A stretch of DNA of 64,000 nucleotides from JARBAU01 sp040414675 (GCA_040414675.1 JBEDUN010000093.1:124001-188000); one strand, 5' to 3'; shown: positions 25,115 through 35,044, counted from the stretch's first letter. Notes: a model not told the origin generated them from the letters alone. Translations and numbers: made by a program.

Positions 25115-26401
25115 TTAACTTGTGATATTCTTTGCCCTGAATCGAAGAATCGCGCCAATTTTGCCAAGACTAGCCAATTGCATACCCTCTTCTGTCTTGC
25201 CAGATATTACTTCTATCCTACTTCCAGTCATCGTTGTAAGTTCCTCCAAATAATCGACTATATCTTGTTCTGTGATTTCGAAATCTAAACCCTGACACGA
25301 CTTACATGGATCTGATATTAACTCCTGTTTTTCTGCAAAAACCTTAGATTTATCTATAAATTTTTCACTTGAATATCCACATTTCTTACAGGTGGTCGTT
25401 ATTCGAACTATAGATATATCATCGGTAACTATTACTAAATCCACAGCACCACTTTGTAACGCTTTAATAATATCCATTAGTCCGTAAATACCCAATCCCG
25501 AGTCCGAATGAACTTCACTCATAAACCTCTTAACTAACTTTTTTTCCTCCATAAGCCTATATTCCGACATTATTCCTTGATCATTTATTTTGTCGACGAT
25601 TTCCCTGACTCCCTCTTCACCGGAATACGATGTATCCAATGTTGAAATGACATTATTTTGGAGTCGATAATCCAAGTACTCTTCTCTCAAAAAGGTCTCC
25701 TTGGTAGGCCCTGGTCCTCCCACGATTATTCCCTTTACCTTAAATTGATCTACGAAGACTGTCTGTGCCCTATCTGCTACCCGATGATAAAACTCATTAA
25801 GATCATTTTCTCTTAGTCGTTCAAATCTTCTTGCAGATTGGCCGCCTTGTCTGTGCTTGCCAGCAACACCTGAAGTGAGTTCATCAATTGTCTCCCAGCG
25901 ATCGCCTGTCAGTATTCCTAATCCTGCCTCCTGTGTATCAAGTGCCAAAATAGCAATAACCCGATCGTCTTTTAGCATATCTTTGATATGATCGATCCAA
26001 AAGTGGTCGTCGCATCTGTATAGCTGGATCTGTACTGGTTTAGGAGGTACGACTGGAAAAATTTCTATCTTTTCTGTACCCAGGCCTTTACCGGTCGAAA
26101 GTGCACCACAAAAAATTACTAAACCATTCTCCGGCGTAGTTTTATAAAGTTTTAGATACTCGATTGTTCTGCTAAGCGCATCTTGAACGTGCGTCCTAGT
26201 GAGATCAGATTTAATATTTGATGCAGTTCCAGCCTCATCTCGAAGCTGAGAAATAACATCGAAAATGGGACGACGCGGAGGAATATAAACGGTTACAAGC
26301 TCTGTGCCATGGCCACTGATTTTGGAAAGTTCATTTAGCATCTTTTTTAGCTTGTACCTTTTAACCGAGTCCCATTTTGACTGTGTGGTCTCTTTACTCA
26401 T
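25115..26401 (-). CDS. prf1: Peptide chain release factor aRF1
   Basis: 428 residues, normal for archaeal/eukaryotic class 1 release factors. NIKS (residues 62-65) reads stop codons in domain 1, the peptidyl-hydrolysis GGQ is at 186-188 within AGKHRQGGQSARRFERL, and domain 3 ends with four cysteines (CKKCGYS, CKSC) forming a mini zinc domain. It terminates translation at all three stop codons. The response regulator gene follows closely. Confidence 0.97.
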   Translation of the reverse strand: MSKETTQSKWDSVKRYKLKKMLNELSKISGHGTELVTVYIPPRRPIFDVISQLRDEAGTASNIKSDLTRTHVQDALSRTIEYLKLYKTTPENGLVIFCGALSTGKGLGTEKIEIFPVVPPKPVQIQLYRCDDHFWIDHIKDMLKDDRVIAILALDTQEAGLGILTGDRWETIDELTSGVAGKHRQGGQSARRFERLRENDLNEFYHRVADRAQTVFVDQFKVKGIIVGGPGPTKETFLREEYLDYRLQNNVISTLDTSYSGEEGVREIVDKINDQGIMSEYRLMEEKKLVKRFMSEVHSDSGLGIYGLMDIIKALQSGAVDLVIVTDDISIVRITTTCKKCGYSSEKFIDKSKVFAEKQELISDPCKSCQGLDFEITEQDIVDYLEELTTMTGSRIEVISGKTEEGMQLASLGKIGAILRFRAKNITS

Positions 26402-26523
26402 GAATTGATCTGATACAAAAATTCTGCATGTAAGTAATATAAGGCTATCAAGAATATTAGTGTCTTCAACTATTTATTTGCCAATTTTATAAAGTAATAT
26501 ATGTCATCACCAAACATCTCCTG

Positions 26524-27078
26524 ATGCTTCCCAGACTAGACTATATTAAGCAGCTGAGAATAAAGCTGGGATTAACTCAACGAAAGCTGGCTGTTCAAGT
26601 AGGGATAAGTGCATCAATGATTAATCAGATCGAGACTGGGAGGTGTAAACCAAGTTATGAAACCGCAAAAAAGATCTTTGAATTTCTCAGTACTCTTGAA
26701 GGAATGTCATCCATGAAAGCTGCAGATATCTGTAGCAGGACATTGGTCTCAGTTCAGAAAAGCGAATCTGTACATTATGCTATAGGTAAGATGAGGGATT
26801 ATTCTATAAGCCAACTTCCCGTATTTGAAGAAGGGATAGTCGTGGGAATATTGAGCGAGGATAACCTAGCCAAAACAATTGCAGAAAGTAACAACAAAAA
26901 TCTTAGCGATATGTCAATTGCTTCTGTAATGGAACCTCCTCCGCCGATAGTTGACATATCAACCCCAGCAAAGGCTTTGATTCCTCTCGTTAGATTTTCA
27001 AAATGCGTACTGGTGAGCGAAACTGGGAATGTGATCGGGATAATAACTTTAACAGACACATTAAAAATGGTAGAGTAG
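26524..27078 (+). CDS. XRE-type HTH regulator with two CBS domains
   Basis: 184 residues. Residues 8-55 form a helix-turn-helix (LTQRKLAVQVGISASMINQIE), followed by two CBS modules (VQKSESVHYAIGKMRDYSISQLPVF and ASVMEPPPP...GNVIGIITLTD). CBS pairs bind adenine nucleotides, so DNA binding may respond to energy state. Divergent from aRF1. Its stop lies two bases from the convergent small zinc-finger gene. Confidence 0.9.
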   Translation: MLPRLDYIKQLRIKLGLTQRKLAVQVGISASMINQIETGRCKPSYETAKKIFEFLSTLEGMSSMKAADICSRTLVSVQKSESVHYAIGKMRDYSISQLPVFEEGIVVGILSEDNLAKTIAESNNKNLSDMSIASVMEPPPPIVDISTPAKALIPLVRFSKCVLVSETGNVIGIITLTDTLKMVE

Positions 27079-27079
27079 A

Positions 27080-27232
27080 TTATTCTCTAATATCTTCTAG
27101 GCCTATGCAGCAATCAGCTTGCTTTATACAATCTGCACACAAACTGACCTTACAATCAAGTTTCAATGGTGAGCCGCACAGTGCGCATGTCTTACCTGCA
27201 GATCCTTGCTCGCTTTGCACACTATTTTCCAT
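27080..27232 (-). CDS. Small zinc-finger protein, 50 residues
   Basis: ATG-started frame with CALC, a lone Cys in LDCKVS, CADC and CC giving seven cysteines in 50 residues. The stop is two bases from the stop of the XRE-CBS gene, a tight convergent arrangement. Function not recognised. Confidence 0.6.
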   Translation of the reverse strand: MENSVQSEQGSAGKTCALCGSPLKLDCKVSLCADCIKQADCCIGLEDIRE

Positions 27233-27328
27233 AGGAACTATGCTATTCTAGATTCTATATAAGTTATGAAGGCTTGTTTTTGAGGAAGTAAACCCAAAAC
27301 AGTCTTCGATATCTGAATAATTGTGAAT

Positions 27329-27727
27329 TTAATGGTTCACTGCTTCGCACATTTCTACCAAAACACCGTTCATTGATTTTGGGTGAAAAAAAGTGATCTT
27401 TCTATCATAAGAGCCTTTTCGAATGTCACCTAGCATCTTGACCCCATTCTTGGAAGCTTTAGAAACGTCTTCGTCTATATTGTCTGCAGTAATGGCGATG
27501 TGATGTAATCCTTCTCCCTTTTGCATAAGAAATTTGTTAATTGGACTGTCCTGAGCAGTGGGTTCCATTAACTCAATCCTAGTATCTTCAAGATTTAGGA
27601 TTGCAACCTTTACTCTTTCATTTATCACGTTTTCGATATGTATTTTGTTTATTTTGATCAACTTTTCGTAATTTTTCAGGGCTTGATCTACGTTGTTTAC
27701 GGCTATCGCAACATGGTCAATTCTCAT
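27329..27727 (-). CDS. mce: Methylmalonyl-CoA epimerase
   Basis: 132 residues of the VOC (glyoxalase-like) fold. It starts MRIDHVAIAV with a metal His, has GLHHIAITADNID in the middle, a FHPKSMNGVLVE stretch with another metal-ligand pattern and a final Glu region. It interconverts the R and S forms of methylmalonyl-CoA. With the mutase genes beside it, the product of propionyl-CoA carboxylation can be turned into succinyl-CoA in the 3HP/4HB cycle. Confidence 0.94.
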   Translation of the reverse strand: MRIDHVAIAVNNVDQALKNYEKLIKINKIHIENVINERVKVAILNLEDTRIELMEPTAQDSPINKFLMQKGEGLHHIAITADNIDEDVSKASKNGVKMLGDIRKGSYDRKITFFHPKSMNGVLVEMCEAVNH

Positions 27728-28061
27728 ACTAAGGTAGAGGACTTCTGCTCCAATTTATTAACCTACCACAATCGAGTCTTCTAGTTCGAAGATTATCAAA
27801 TCCTAGATCCAGACCCATAGGTGAAGAATATATTAGCCATATGTATTGATTCGAAGGAGATGAAGCAACATTCAACCAGGACCCATGCTCGCGATTCTAA
27901 ACGCAACAGTAGTAAGAAAATTGCCAAAGCAGAGCGACGAAGTCGGAATCGGGTCTAGAAATCCAACAATCGAAATATTCAGAATTTCGGCTGAATTTCC
28001 TGATCACTAATGTTTGCCAATGATTTCATTTTGGAGGAATCTGAGCTAGATCCAGATAGGA
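27728..28061. other. Spacer between mce and the mutase gene
   Basis: About 330 bases. It holds one possible very short basic frame on the plus strand (27860-27958) and nothing else that I recognise. Confidence 0.4.
27860..27958 (+). CDS. Possible 32-residue very basic peptide
   Basis: ATG preceded by GGAG at 27856-27859, reading MKQHSTRTHARDSKRNSSKK and on to RSRNRV before TAG; about half of the residues are Lys, Arg or His. Such composition can occur in RNA-binding peptides or by chance. It lies antisense to the gap between two metabolic genes. Confidence 0.3.
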   Translation: MKQHSTRTHARDSKRNSSKKIAKAERRSRNRV

Positions 28062-29645
28062 TTAAAATGAGATATTAGGCTGATACGTACCGAACACCTG
28101 CTTAAATGAACCGTTGATCTCCCCTAACATTACCCGGCTCTTTATAGCGTTAACTATATGCGGCATTACATTTTCATCACCCTCGGCTACAACTACTAGT
28201 TTGTTCAAGACTTCTTCCACCTTTATTCTGTCTCTGGAGTTCTTGAATTCTTTTAGCCTCTTAACTTGGCGCTCTTCGATTGCCGGATCTACGACGTTCA
28301 ATTTAGGTTCAATATTTGAAGAATCCTGGAACTTGTTTACGCCCACAATCACACGCTCGTTGCGATCAATTTCGCCTTTTAGAAGGTACGCGTTTGATCT
28401 TATTTCATCTTGAAAGTAACCTTTCTCAACTGCAGATAACGCTCCACCCATTCTTTCTATCTTCTTGAGATAATCCCACACACGTTCCTCAATCTCAGCA
28501 GTTAAATTTTCTACATAATATGAGCCACCTATTGGATCAACTGTCTTAGTAACGCCCGTTTCAGTTGCAACGATCTGTTGTGTTCTTAGAGCTATCTTCA
28601 CAGCTTCTTCAGTAGGAAGTGCCAGTGCTTCATCTTTAGAATTGGTATGAAGTGATTGACATCCTCCAAGTACTGCTGCCATTGCTTGAGTGGTAACTCG
28701 TATTATATTATTGTCAACCTGCTGTGCAGTAAGAGACTCGCCACTTGTTTGTACATGGAATCTTAAATGTAGAGACTTGTCATCTTCAGCATGGTATCGT
28801 TCTTTCATAATTTTAGAATAAATCCGTCTAGCAGCCCTGAATTTCGCTATTTCCTCAAAAAATTCCATAGTACAGCAGAAAAAGAATGACAGTCGAGGAG
28901 CAAATTGATCGATCTTCAGTCCCCTTCCTATACACGTATTTATATATTCAATAGCATTAGCAAATGTAAAGGCTAATTCTTGAACAGCATTAGCTCCAGC
29001 TTCTCTCATGTGGTATCCAGAAATGCTAATTGGGTACCATAAGGGGACATGTTGTGAGCAATATTGAATCATATCGCCAATTAGTCTAATCGACGGTTTT
29101 GGTGGATAAATGTAGGTGTTTCTAGCTATGTATTCCTTGAGGATATCATTTTGTGTCGTTCCTCTCAATTGGCTGGGAGCGACACCCTGCGACTCGCCTA
29201 CGACAAGATATAACGAAAGAAGAGTAGCGGCTGTAGAATTTATGGTCATCGAAGTACTTACCTTATCTAGAGGAATAGCATCAAAGCAGGTCATCATATC
29301 GTCAATAGAGCTAATAGCAACACCAGTCCGACCAACCTCACCTTCAGCAGCCAAGTCATCAGAATCCCGCCCAGTCTGAGTTGGAAGGTCAAACGCAAGT
29401 GACAGTCCAGTCTGTCCATGATCCAGTAAAAATCTGAATCGCTCATTCGTCTCTTCAGCGCTTCCAAATCCGCTATATTGGCGCATAGTCCAAAGTCTCT
29501 CTCGATACATTTTTGGGTAAATTCCCCTAGAGTAGTACATCCTACCAGGAAGACTGTCATTTGTGATGCTTGAAGGAAGATCTTCTTTATTATAGACCTC
29601 TCTAACTGGTATCCCAGAATCCGTCTTGAACGTTCCCTTGCTCAT
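28062..29645 (-). CDS. Methylmalonyl-CoA mutase, catalytic (large) subunit
   Basis: 527 residues of the TIM-barrel part of B12-dependent acyl-CoA mutases, without the cobalamin-binding domain. PLWYPISISGYHMREAGANA, RLSFFFCCTMEFFEEIAKFRAARR and LRFHVQTSGESLTAQQ are family motifs. It isomerises methylmalonyl-CoA and succinyl-CoA with the separate B12 subunit at 30706. The start codon directly abuts the stop of meaB. This is the split archaeal arrangement. Confidence 0.95.
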   Translation of the reverse strand: MSKGTFKTDSGIPVREVYNKEDLPSSITNDSLPGRMYYSRGIYPKMYRERLWTMRQYSGFGSAEETNERFRFLLDHGQTGLSLAFDLPTQTGRDSDDLAAEGEVGRTGVAISSIDDMMTCFDAIPLDKVSTSMTINSTAATLLSLYLVVGESQGVAPSQLRGTTQNDILKEYIARNTYIYPPKPSIRLIGDMIQYCSQHVPLWYPISISGYHMREAGANAVQELAFTFANAIEYINTCIGRGLKIDQFAPRLSFFFCCTMEFFEEIAKFRAARRIYSKIMKERYHAEDDKSLHLRFHVQTSGESLTAQQVDNNIIRVTTQAMAAVLGGCQSLHTNSKDEALALPTEEAVKIALRTQQIVATETGVTKTVDPIGGSYYVENLTAEIEERVWDYLKKIERMGGALSAVEKGYFQDEIRSNAYLLKGEIDRNERVIVGVNKFQDSSNIEPKLNVVDPAIEERQVKRLKEFKNSRDRIKVEEVLNKLVVVAEGDENVMPHIVNAIKSRVMLGEINGSFKQVFGTYQPNISF

Positions 29646-30581
29646 CTAACTTCTCAGCACTCCAACTAGGCTGTTTGCCAGAGACTCTGCAGCTTTAAAA
29701 GGATCAATTCTCTTGTGCACAAGATCCTCTATGAGCTGATTATACATTTCCCTTTTGCCCCCTAACATTGTACAGAACTTTTGAGTGAGTATATCAATAA
29801 CCATATCCTTAAGTTCAGACTCCAGCATTACTCTTTCCTTTGCTTTGTAATTAATGTTTTTTGAGTTCAACAGGTTAGTTATGGTGAGGGCCAGTTCTTT
29901 GATTCCAATTCCAGATCTGACGGAGGTACTTGTAACTATCGGCTTCCTTTCAACGTCACCAACAAGATCTAGTATAGAATTGAATAGTGTTGCCGAGCCG
30001 TCCAAATCAGACTTGTTAACTACATACAAATCTCCAATCTCGTTAAGTCCAGCCTTGATAGCTTGGATCTTATCCCCAGTTTGAGGACTGAGTACTACTA
30101 CCGTCAGATTGACTACGCTGGCTATATCAACTTCAACTTGTCCTGCACCTACACTTTCTACAAGCACAAGTTTGTATCCTGCTGCATCTAAAACTCTAAT
30201 GACGTTTCTAAGAGATCTTGATACGCCTCCAGATGCTCCTCTTGAGGCCAAGCTTCTCATAAAGACAGTCTCATCGTCAGAGATCCCTTGCATCCTCACT
30301 CTGTCCCCCAAAATAGCTCCACCTGTTAATGGGCTTGAAGGATCAACTGCAAGAACTGCTATCTTGTGACCTAATTCTTGGAAATAAGAGATTAACTTAC
30401 CTATCAATGAGCTCTTACCCGCCCCCGCTGGACCAGTAAATCCTACAGTCCTAGCACCACCAGTCATATTGAATATTGCTTTGATTAAATCATGAGCCTC
30501 TGGTTCATTGTTGTCGATTATCGAAATCGCCCGGGCTAATGACCTAGGATCCGATTTAACTATGCCATCTGCTAAGTGCAA
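29646..30581 (-). CDS. meaB: MeaB-type GTPase chaperone of methylmalonyl-CoA mutase
   Basis: 311 residues with a TTG start. The P-loop GPAGAGKSSLIGKL, the metal-binding AVDPSSPLTGGAILGDRVRM, the ETVGAGQ-like VESVGAGQVEVD motif and the NKSD base-recognition motif define the ArgK/MeaB GTPase. It loads and protects the B12 cofactor of the mutase. The gene ends immediately before the mutase start, so they form one transcript. Confidence 0.96.
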   Translation of the reverse strand: MHLADGIVKSDPRSLARAISIIDNNEPEAHDLIKAIFNMTGGARTVGFTGPAGAGKSSLIGKLISYFQELGHKIAVLAVDPSSPLTGGAILGDRVRMQGISDDETVFMRSLASRGASGGVSRSLRNVIRVLDAAGYKLVLVESVGAGQVEVDIASVVNLTVVVLSPQTGDKIQAIKAGLNEIGDLYVVNKSDLDGSATLFNSILDLVGDVERKPIVTSTSVRSGIGIKELALTITNLLNSKNINYKAKERVMLESELKDMVIDILTQKFCTMLGGKREMYNQLIEDLVHKRIDPFKAAESLANSLVGVLRS

Positions 30582-30674
30582 TATGGTTTATTCATGAAGG
30601 AAGATTCTAAATACCTTTTTGCTCCTAAAAAGGACTGAACCAGGATCCAAATTCAGAAATCACAAGGTTTAAAC

Positions 30675-30689
30675 CTAATATACTTTATG
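30675..30689 (+). promoter_or_regulatory. TATA-like region for the B12-subunit gene
   Basis: CTAATATACTTTATG lies about 17-31 bases before the ATG at 30706, between divergent transcripts. Confidence 0.4.
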
Positions 30690-30705
30690 CAACTAAATTC
30701 AAACT

Positions 30706-31125
30706 ATGCTATCTGAACAACAGAGACAAAAGCCAATCAGAGTTCTGGTATCCAAACTTGGGCTTGACGGCCACGATAGGGGAGCGCTAGTTATTTGTAG
30801 AGGTTTACGAGATGCTGGAATGGAAGTGATTTATTCAGGCTTATTTTGTACTCCAAGCCAAGTTGCAAAGATTGCAATTGAAGAAGACGTTGACGCGGTA
30901 GCAATGAGTCTATTGAACGGGGCCCACCTGGTACTCTTCTCTAGGGTAGCACGTCTTCTTAGGGAAAAAGGAATCAGCGATATTTTGCTCGTAGGTGGTG
31001 GCATAATTCCAGAGCAAGATAAGAAACTCCTAGAGAAGGAAGGTGTAATGGGAAATTTTGGTCCTGGAACTCCACTTACAGATATTATTAAATATATTTC
31101 TAATAATATAATTAGAAAGCGTTAG
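30706..31125 (+). CDS. Methylmalonyl-CoA mutase, B12-binding subunit
   Basis: 139 residues. The cobalamin signature DxHxxG is seen as DGHDRG (residues 21-26), followed by the conserved SLLNGAH and later GGG...PEQD loops. It completes the mutase encoded in the opposite direction at 28.1-29.6 kb. The meaB-mutase unit and this gene start about 125 bases apart, back to back. Confidence 0.95.
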   Translation: MLSEQQRQKPIRVLVSKLGLDGHDRGALVICRGLRDAGMEVIYSGLFCTPSQVAKIAIEEDVDAVAMSLLNGAHLVLFSRVARLLREKGISDILLVGGGIIPEQDKKLLEKEGVMGNFGPGTPLTDIIKYISNNIIRKR

Positions 31126-31332
31126 GATAATGCACTGTAATACTAAAACTCAGATGATTTAACCACTCAGCCTCACTTTAATTGAGTATCATTCAAATCT
31201 GGATCTAATCACGACTAGTTTAATGACTGACTCGGTCCTTAATGGTTACGTTTTAATATTTGATATTTGACTCGAGTATAAGTCTGTTTTCACTTGCGGC
31301 CATTTTCGAATTTGGATAGCACAATCCTCGCA

Positions 31333-31881
31333 CTACCTCACATTTGGATATACCATAGATTTATCTCGACTTTTTACTTTGCTTAAATTTCGAATTCTGT
31401 TTATCCCATCCATCTTTTCCATTAATATTGCAACACTAGAAGGAACTAAATGACGCCAAGGCAGCTCGCGTGAGATAAGGTTTCTAATTTTTGTACCATT
31501 AAATGTCCTTTTTCTCTCAAAATTAGGTGTCTGAATATCAACCACTGATTTCACCAAGCATTTTACAAATTCGTTACCAGTATACAGGACGTGAAACTCA
31601 GGAACTAATGATTTCAGATGAGCATACCATGTAGAATTGTTTTCGTCGTTGATAATTGGAATAATATAAAATCGTCCCGCTGCTATACCTGAATCCAACA
31701 ATGCAGTATGAATCATTAAAACCCTCTCGCCAGCAGTAAAAGGATCGGTATAAAGGTAGTTGAATTGAGCACTTCCAATTGCAACTATAAGCTCGTGACA
31801 TTCCTCTAGAACATTCTTCACGAGATAGAGGTGACCTAAATGAAATGGTTGAAATCTGCCTATTATGAGCCCTCGTCTCAT
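31333..31881 (-). CDS. nadM: Nicotinamide-nucleotide adenylyltransferase
   Basis: 182 residues, the usual archaeal NadM size. It starts MRRGLIIGRFQPFHLGH with the HxGH nucleotidyltransferase motif at 14-17; GSAQFNYLYTDPFTAGER matches the family. A later R-T-FNGTKIRNLI is the ISSTxIR-like motif. It makes NAD from NMN and ATP. It lies 9 bases after metG on the same strand. Confidence 0.95.
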   Translation of the reverse strand: MRRGLIIGRFQPFHLGHLYLVKNVLEECHELIVAIGSAQFNYLYTDPFTAGERVLMIHTALLDSGIAAGRFYIIPIINDENNSTWYAHLKSLVPEFHVLYTGNEFVKCLVKSVVDIQTPNFERKRTFNGTKIRNLISRELPWRHLVPSSVAILMEKMDGINRIRNLSKVKSRDKSMVYPNVR

Positions 31882-31890
31882 ATCTAACTA

Positions 31891-33585
31891 CTATTTGCCT
31901 GTCATTTCAATTTGTAGTTTTTCAATAGTATCTCTATCAATTTTTTTAAAAAGTGGTACGATGCTCCCAATTACATGACCCGGCGCAATTTGTAAATCTC
32001 CACTACTTGACCATTCTTGTTTATGAACACTATCTCCTAGATTCAGTTGACACCATATTTTCTCTGAAGAATTAGGAAGGAATGGGGCCAGGATAATAGC
32101 TAGTGTTCTAACTGCATTAACTGAGATATACAATGTCGTATCTACAGAGGAGCTGCTCCAGGGTTTCTTTTGTTGAAAGTATGAATTCAGAAAAGAACTA
32201 AATGCTAGGATATCTATGAGTGCTCTATTTAGGTGGTTCGATCCTATCTTTGTGCCAACTTCTGTTCCAATAGCATGAATTCTATCAATAGCTTCATTGT
32301 CGTAATTTTCCAACTTAGAAATTTTGGGAACTGAGCCCGAAAACTTATTCTGAATCAGCATTAGAGTTCGGTTTATAAAATTTCCAATATTGGCAATTAA
32401 TTCATTGTTGATTTTTTCACGGAAAGTATCCCAGTCAAAATTCACATCATCCTGCGAATACGGAGTTACAGATGCAAGGTAGAATCTAAGGTAGTCAGTT
32501 TCAAAACGCTGTGTGAAATCTTCAATACTTATATACCAGTTCCTGCTTTTTGACAGTTTCTTATTCTTAAGTAAAAGATGGCCTCTAGTAGGAAGATAAT
32601 CTGGCAACTTGTACTCCTGATCTATTCCTAGTCGAATTGCGGGGAGAAATAGGTAATGATGATATACTATGTCTTTTCCTATAAAATGAAATATAGCAGA
32701 CTCATTCCAGAGTTCTTTGCCATCTTTTTTTTGTTCCTTGGCGAGTAATAATAATGTCGAGATATAGCAGATATGATTGTCAAACCATCCGTAAAATACC
32801 TTTCCGTTCGCATCAGGAGTCGGAATAGGAATTCCCCACTCTATATCCCTAGTTATGTCCCAATCGACTAATCCATTATCAATCCAGTTAAGAACATATT
32901 TCTTTATATCTTCTTGAAGATTCGAATTTTGAATTAACCAATCTCTCAGCTTATCGGAGAATTTAGAAAGTCGGAAGAAGTAGTGATTGCTTGATCTGTT
33001 TATAGGAACTGATCCACATATCCAACACTTTGGATCAAGAATTTCTTCAGGTACCTTACCACACTTTTCACAAAGGTCGGAATATTGGCCTTCAGCACCA
33101 CAATTTGGGCATTTTCCAATCACAAATCTATCTGGCAGGAATTTTTTGTCAACTGGGCAAAAAGGCTGTATTACTTCCTTTTCGTAAATATAGCCATTCC
33201 TTTGGAGTTTGTTAAATATACTTTGCACCAATAGCTTGTTCTCAGGAGAGCTTGTCTTCGAAAAGAGATCAAAAGTTATGGACAAGCTTTGAAAATCTTT
33301 CAGATCGCGTTGATTCCAGTAGGAAACATAATCGCTAGGTGATTTTTTTTCTTTTTCAGATTTTATTAGAATGGGAGTCCCAAAGTCATCAGATGCACAG
33401 ACGTGGTAAACGGTCAAGCCTGACAAGCGGATGTACCTCGTATAAATATCCGCCGGTAGGTAAGTAGAGGCTATGTGACCAAGATGGATCTGTCCATTGG
33501 CGTATGGAAGCGCACTTGTAACAATAACAGTTTTAGTTGTTGCGTTAGGTCCGGACATTGCTTGCCCGTATATGTCAAAAGTCAT
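31891..33585 (-). CDS. metG: Methionyl-tRNA synthetase
   Basis: 564 residues. Class I motifs HLGH (34-37) and KLSKS, plus a two-knuckle zinc region (CPVDKK, CPNC, CEKC, CWIC). The C-terminal domain after about 440 is the helical anticodon-binding part; no C-terminal tRNA-binding (EMAP) domain is attached. Followed closely by nadM. Confidence 0.97.
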   Translation of the reverse strand: MTFDIYGQAMSGPNATTKTVIVTSALPYANGQIHLGHIASTYLPADIYTRYIRLSGLTVYHVCASDDFGTPILIKSEKEKKSPSDYVSYWNQRDLKDFQSLSITFDLFSKTSSPENKLLVQSIFNKLQRNGYIYEKEVIQPFCPVDKKFLPDRFVIGKCPNCGAEGQYSDLCEKCGKVPEEILDPKCWICGSVPINRSSNHYFFRLSKFSDKLRDWLIQNSNLQEDIKKYVLNWIDNGLVDWDITRDIEWGIPIPTPDANGKVFYGWFDNHICYISTLLLLAKEQKKDGKELWNESAIFHFIGKDIVYHHYLFLPAIRLGIDQEYKLPDYLPTRGHLLLKNKKLSKSRNWYISIEDFTQRFETDYLRFYLASVTPYSQDDVNFDWDTFREKINNELIANIGNFINRTLMLIQNKFSGSVPKISKLENYDNEAIDRIHAIGTEVGTKIGSNHLNRALIDILAFSSFLNSYFQQKKPWSSSSVDTTLYISVNAVRTLAIILAPFLPNSSEKIWCQLNLGDSVHKQEWSSSGDLQIAPGHVIGSIVPLFKKIDRDTIEKLQIEMTGK

Positions 33586-33682
33586 AATTTATCTTTATTA
33601 TTGTCTTATATCTAGCGCTTCCTAGATCTTTTTACTCTTACTTTGGAGGAATGAATACATCCTTTTCAATTAGGTAGACCCT

Positions 33683-34912
33683 CTATTGTCTGCCTATGTA
33701 GAGCTTTTGCATCTTGCTTAGTTTGTCAATTTCAATATTCATGCTTCTAAGTGTAGCCTCTGCAATATAACTATCAATTTCCTTAGGAACACAGTATACG
33801 CCTGGTTGCATTTTACTGTAATTTTTCGCTATATATATAATGGACAAAAGTTGATTCGCAAAGGACAAAGACATGACTTCCGGTGGGCTGCCCTCTGAAC
33901 TGACAAGATTCAAAACTCTCCCCCGAGAAATTAAATAAATTAACTTGCCTTGGATACTAAATTGCTCGACGTACGGTCTTACTTGAACCGGAAATTTGTC
34001 CTTACGATAAAGAGACTCAATGTCAATCTCAGCATCAAAATGACCTGCGTTTGCAAGGATTACACCACTTTTCATCTTTACGATATTACTGATACCAATT
34101 ACATGTTTCTGACCAGTGCACGTAATGATAAAATCAGCATAGTCTGCGCAAATCGAAAGCTTAGATACTATATAGCCATCCATTGAAGCTTCCAATGCCC
34201 TCAGCGGATCTACTTCTGTTACGCTAACAATTGCCCCCATTCCTCTTGCCCTTGATGCGATGCCTTTTCCTACCCACCCATATCCACAAACTACGACATG
34301 CTTACCTGCTAACAACAATCCAGTTGCTCTTAATAGACCATCTATAGCACTCTGTCCTGTTCCATATCGATTGTCGAACAGGTGCTTTGTACTTGCGTCA
34401 TTTACAGCAACTACAGGATACTTGAGGTTCCCACTAGAATGTAGAATTCGAAGTCTGGCAAGACCTGAAGTAGTTTCTTCTGTCCCTCCTAATAATTTCA
34501 AAGAAGGTGTCTGGAAAATAGTGTTGTGCAAGTCGCCGCCGTCGTCGGTCACTATGTTCGGTCCAAATTTTAGGACCTTCATAATACATTCTCTGTACTC
34601 GCTGTCAGATTCTCCTCTCCAAGCGTATGTCAGAATATTCTTAGAAGAGAGAAAGGCAGCGATATCATCCTGAGTCGATAAGGGATTAGCGGAACAAATT
34701 GCAACCTTTGCACCCAGCTTTTGTGCCGACATGACAAGCACTGAAGTTTCCTTTGTAATGTGAAGACAGAATGCAAGCTTTATACCCCGTAGTGGCTTAC
34801 TGCTTTGATACTTATCCATAATCGAGTTAAAAATCTTCATATGAGCTCGTGCCCAGTCATATGATGCTTTTCCCTGAGGAGCTAGGTTCTTATCCGCTAT
34901 TATCCCTGCCAT
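33683..34912 (-). CDS. ahcY: Adenosylhomocysteinase
   Basis: 409 residues, the archaeal length. NAD-binding VVCGYGWVGKGIA, GQSAIDGLLRATG and DDGGDLH are family motifs, and the C-terminal SY-rich end is present. It splits S-adenosylhomocysteine made by methyltransferases into adenosine and homocysteine. It lies about 100 bases upstream of metG on the same strand, consistent with a methionine-related unit. Confidence 0.96.
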   Translation of the reverse strand: MAGIIADKNLAPQGKASYDWARAHMKIFNSIMDKYQSSKPLRGIKLAFCLHITKETSVLVMSAQKLGAKVAICSANPLSTQDDIAAFLSSKNILTYAWRGESDSEYRECIMKVLKFGPNIVTDDGGDLHNTIFQTPSLKLLGGTEETTSGLARLRILHSSGNLKYPVVAVNDASTKHLFDNRYGTGQSAIDGLLRATGLLLAGKHVVVCGYGWVGKGIASRARGMGAIVSVTEVDPLRALEASMDGYIVSKLSICADYADFIITCTGQKHVIGISNIVKMKSGVILANAGHFDAEIDIESLYRKDKFPVQVRPYVEQFSIQGKLIYLISRGRVLNLVSSEGSPPEVMSLSFANQLLSIIYIAKNYSKMQPGVYCVPKEIDSYIAEATLRSMNIEIDKLSKMQKLYIGRQ

Positions 34913-35044
34913 TTTGAATGATGCATTCTTCTAATATCAATATACTCGTATTGATAAACAATGTATCCGTGATTCGCAATAGACATCTTGGGTATCATAA
35001 CAATTTATAGTCGAGTTGGTTTCATAAATTACGTTATTCCAAAA

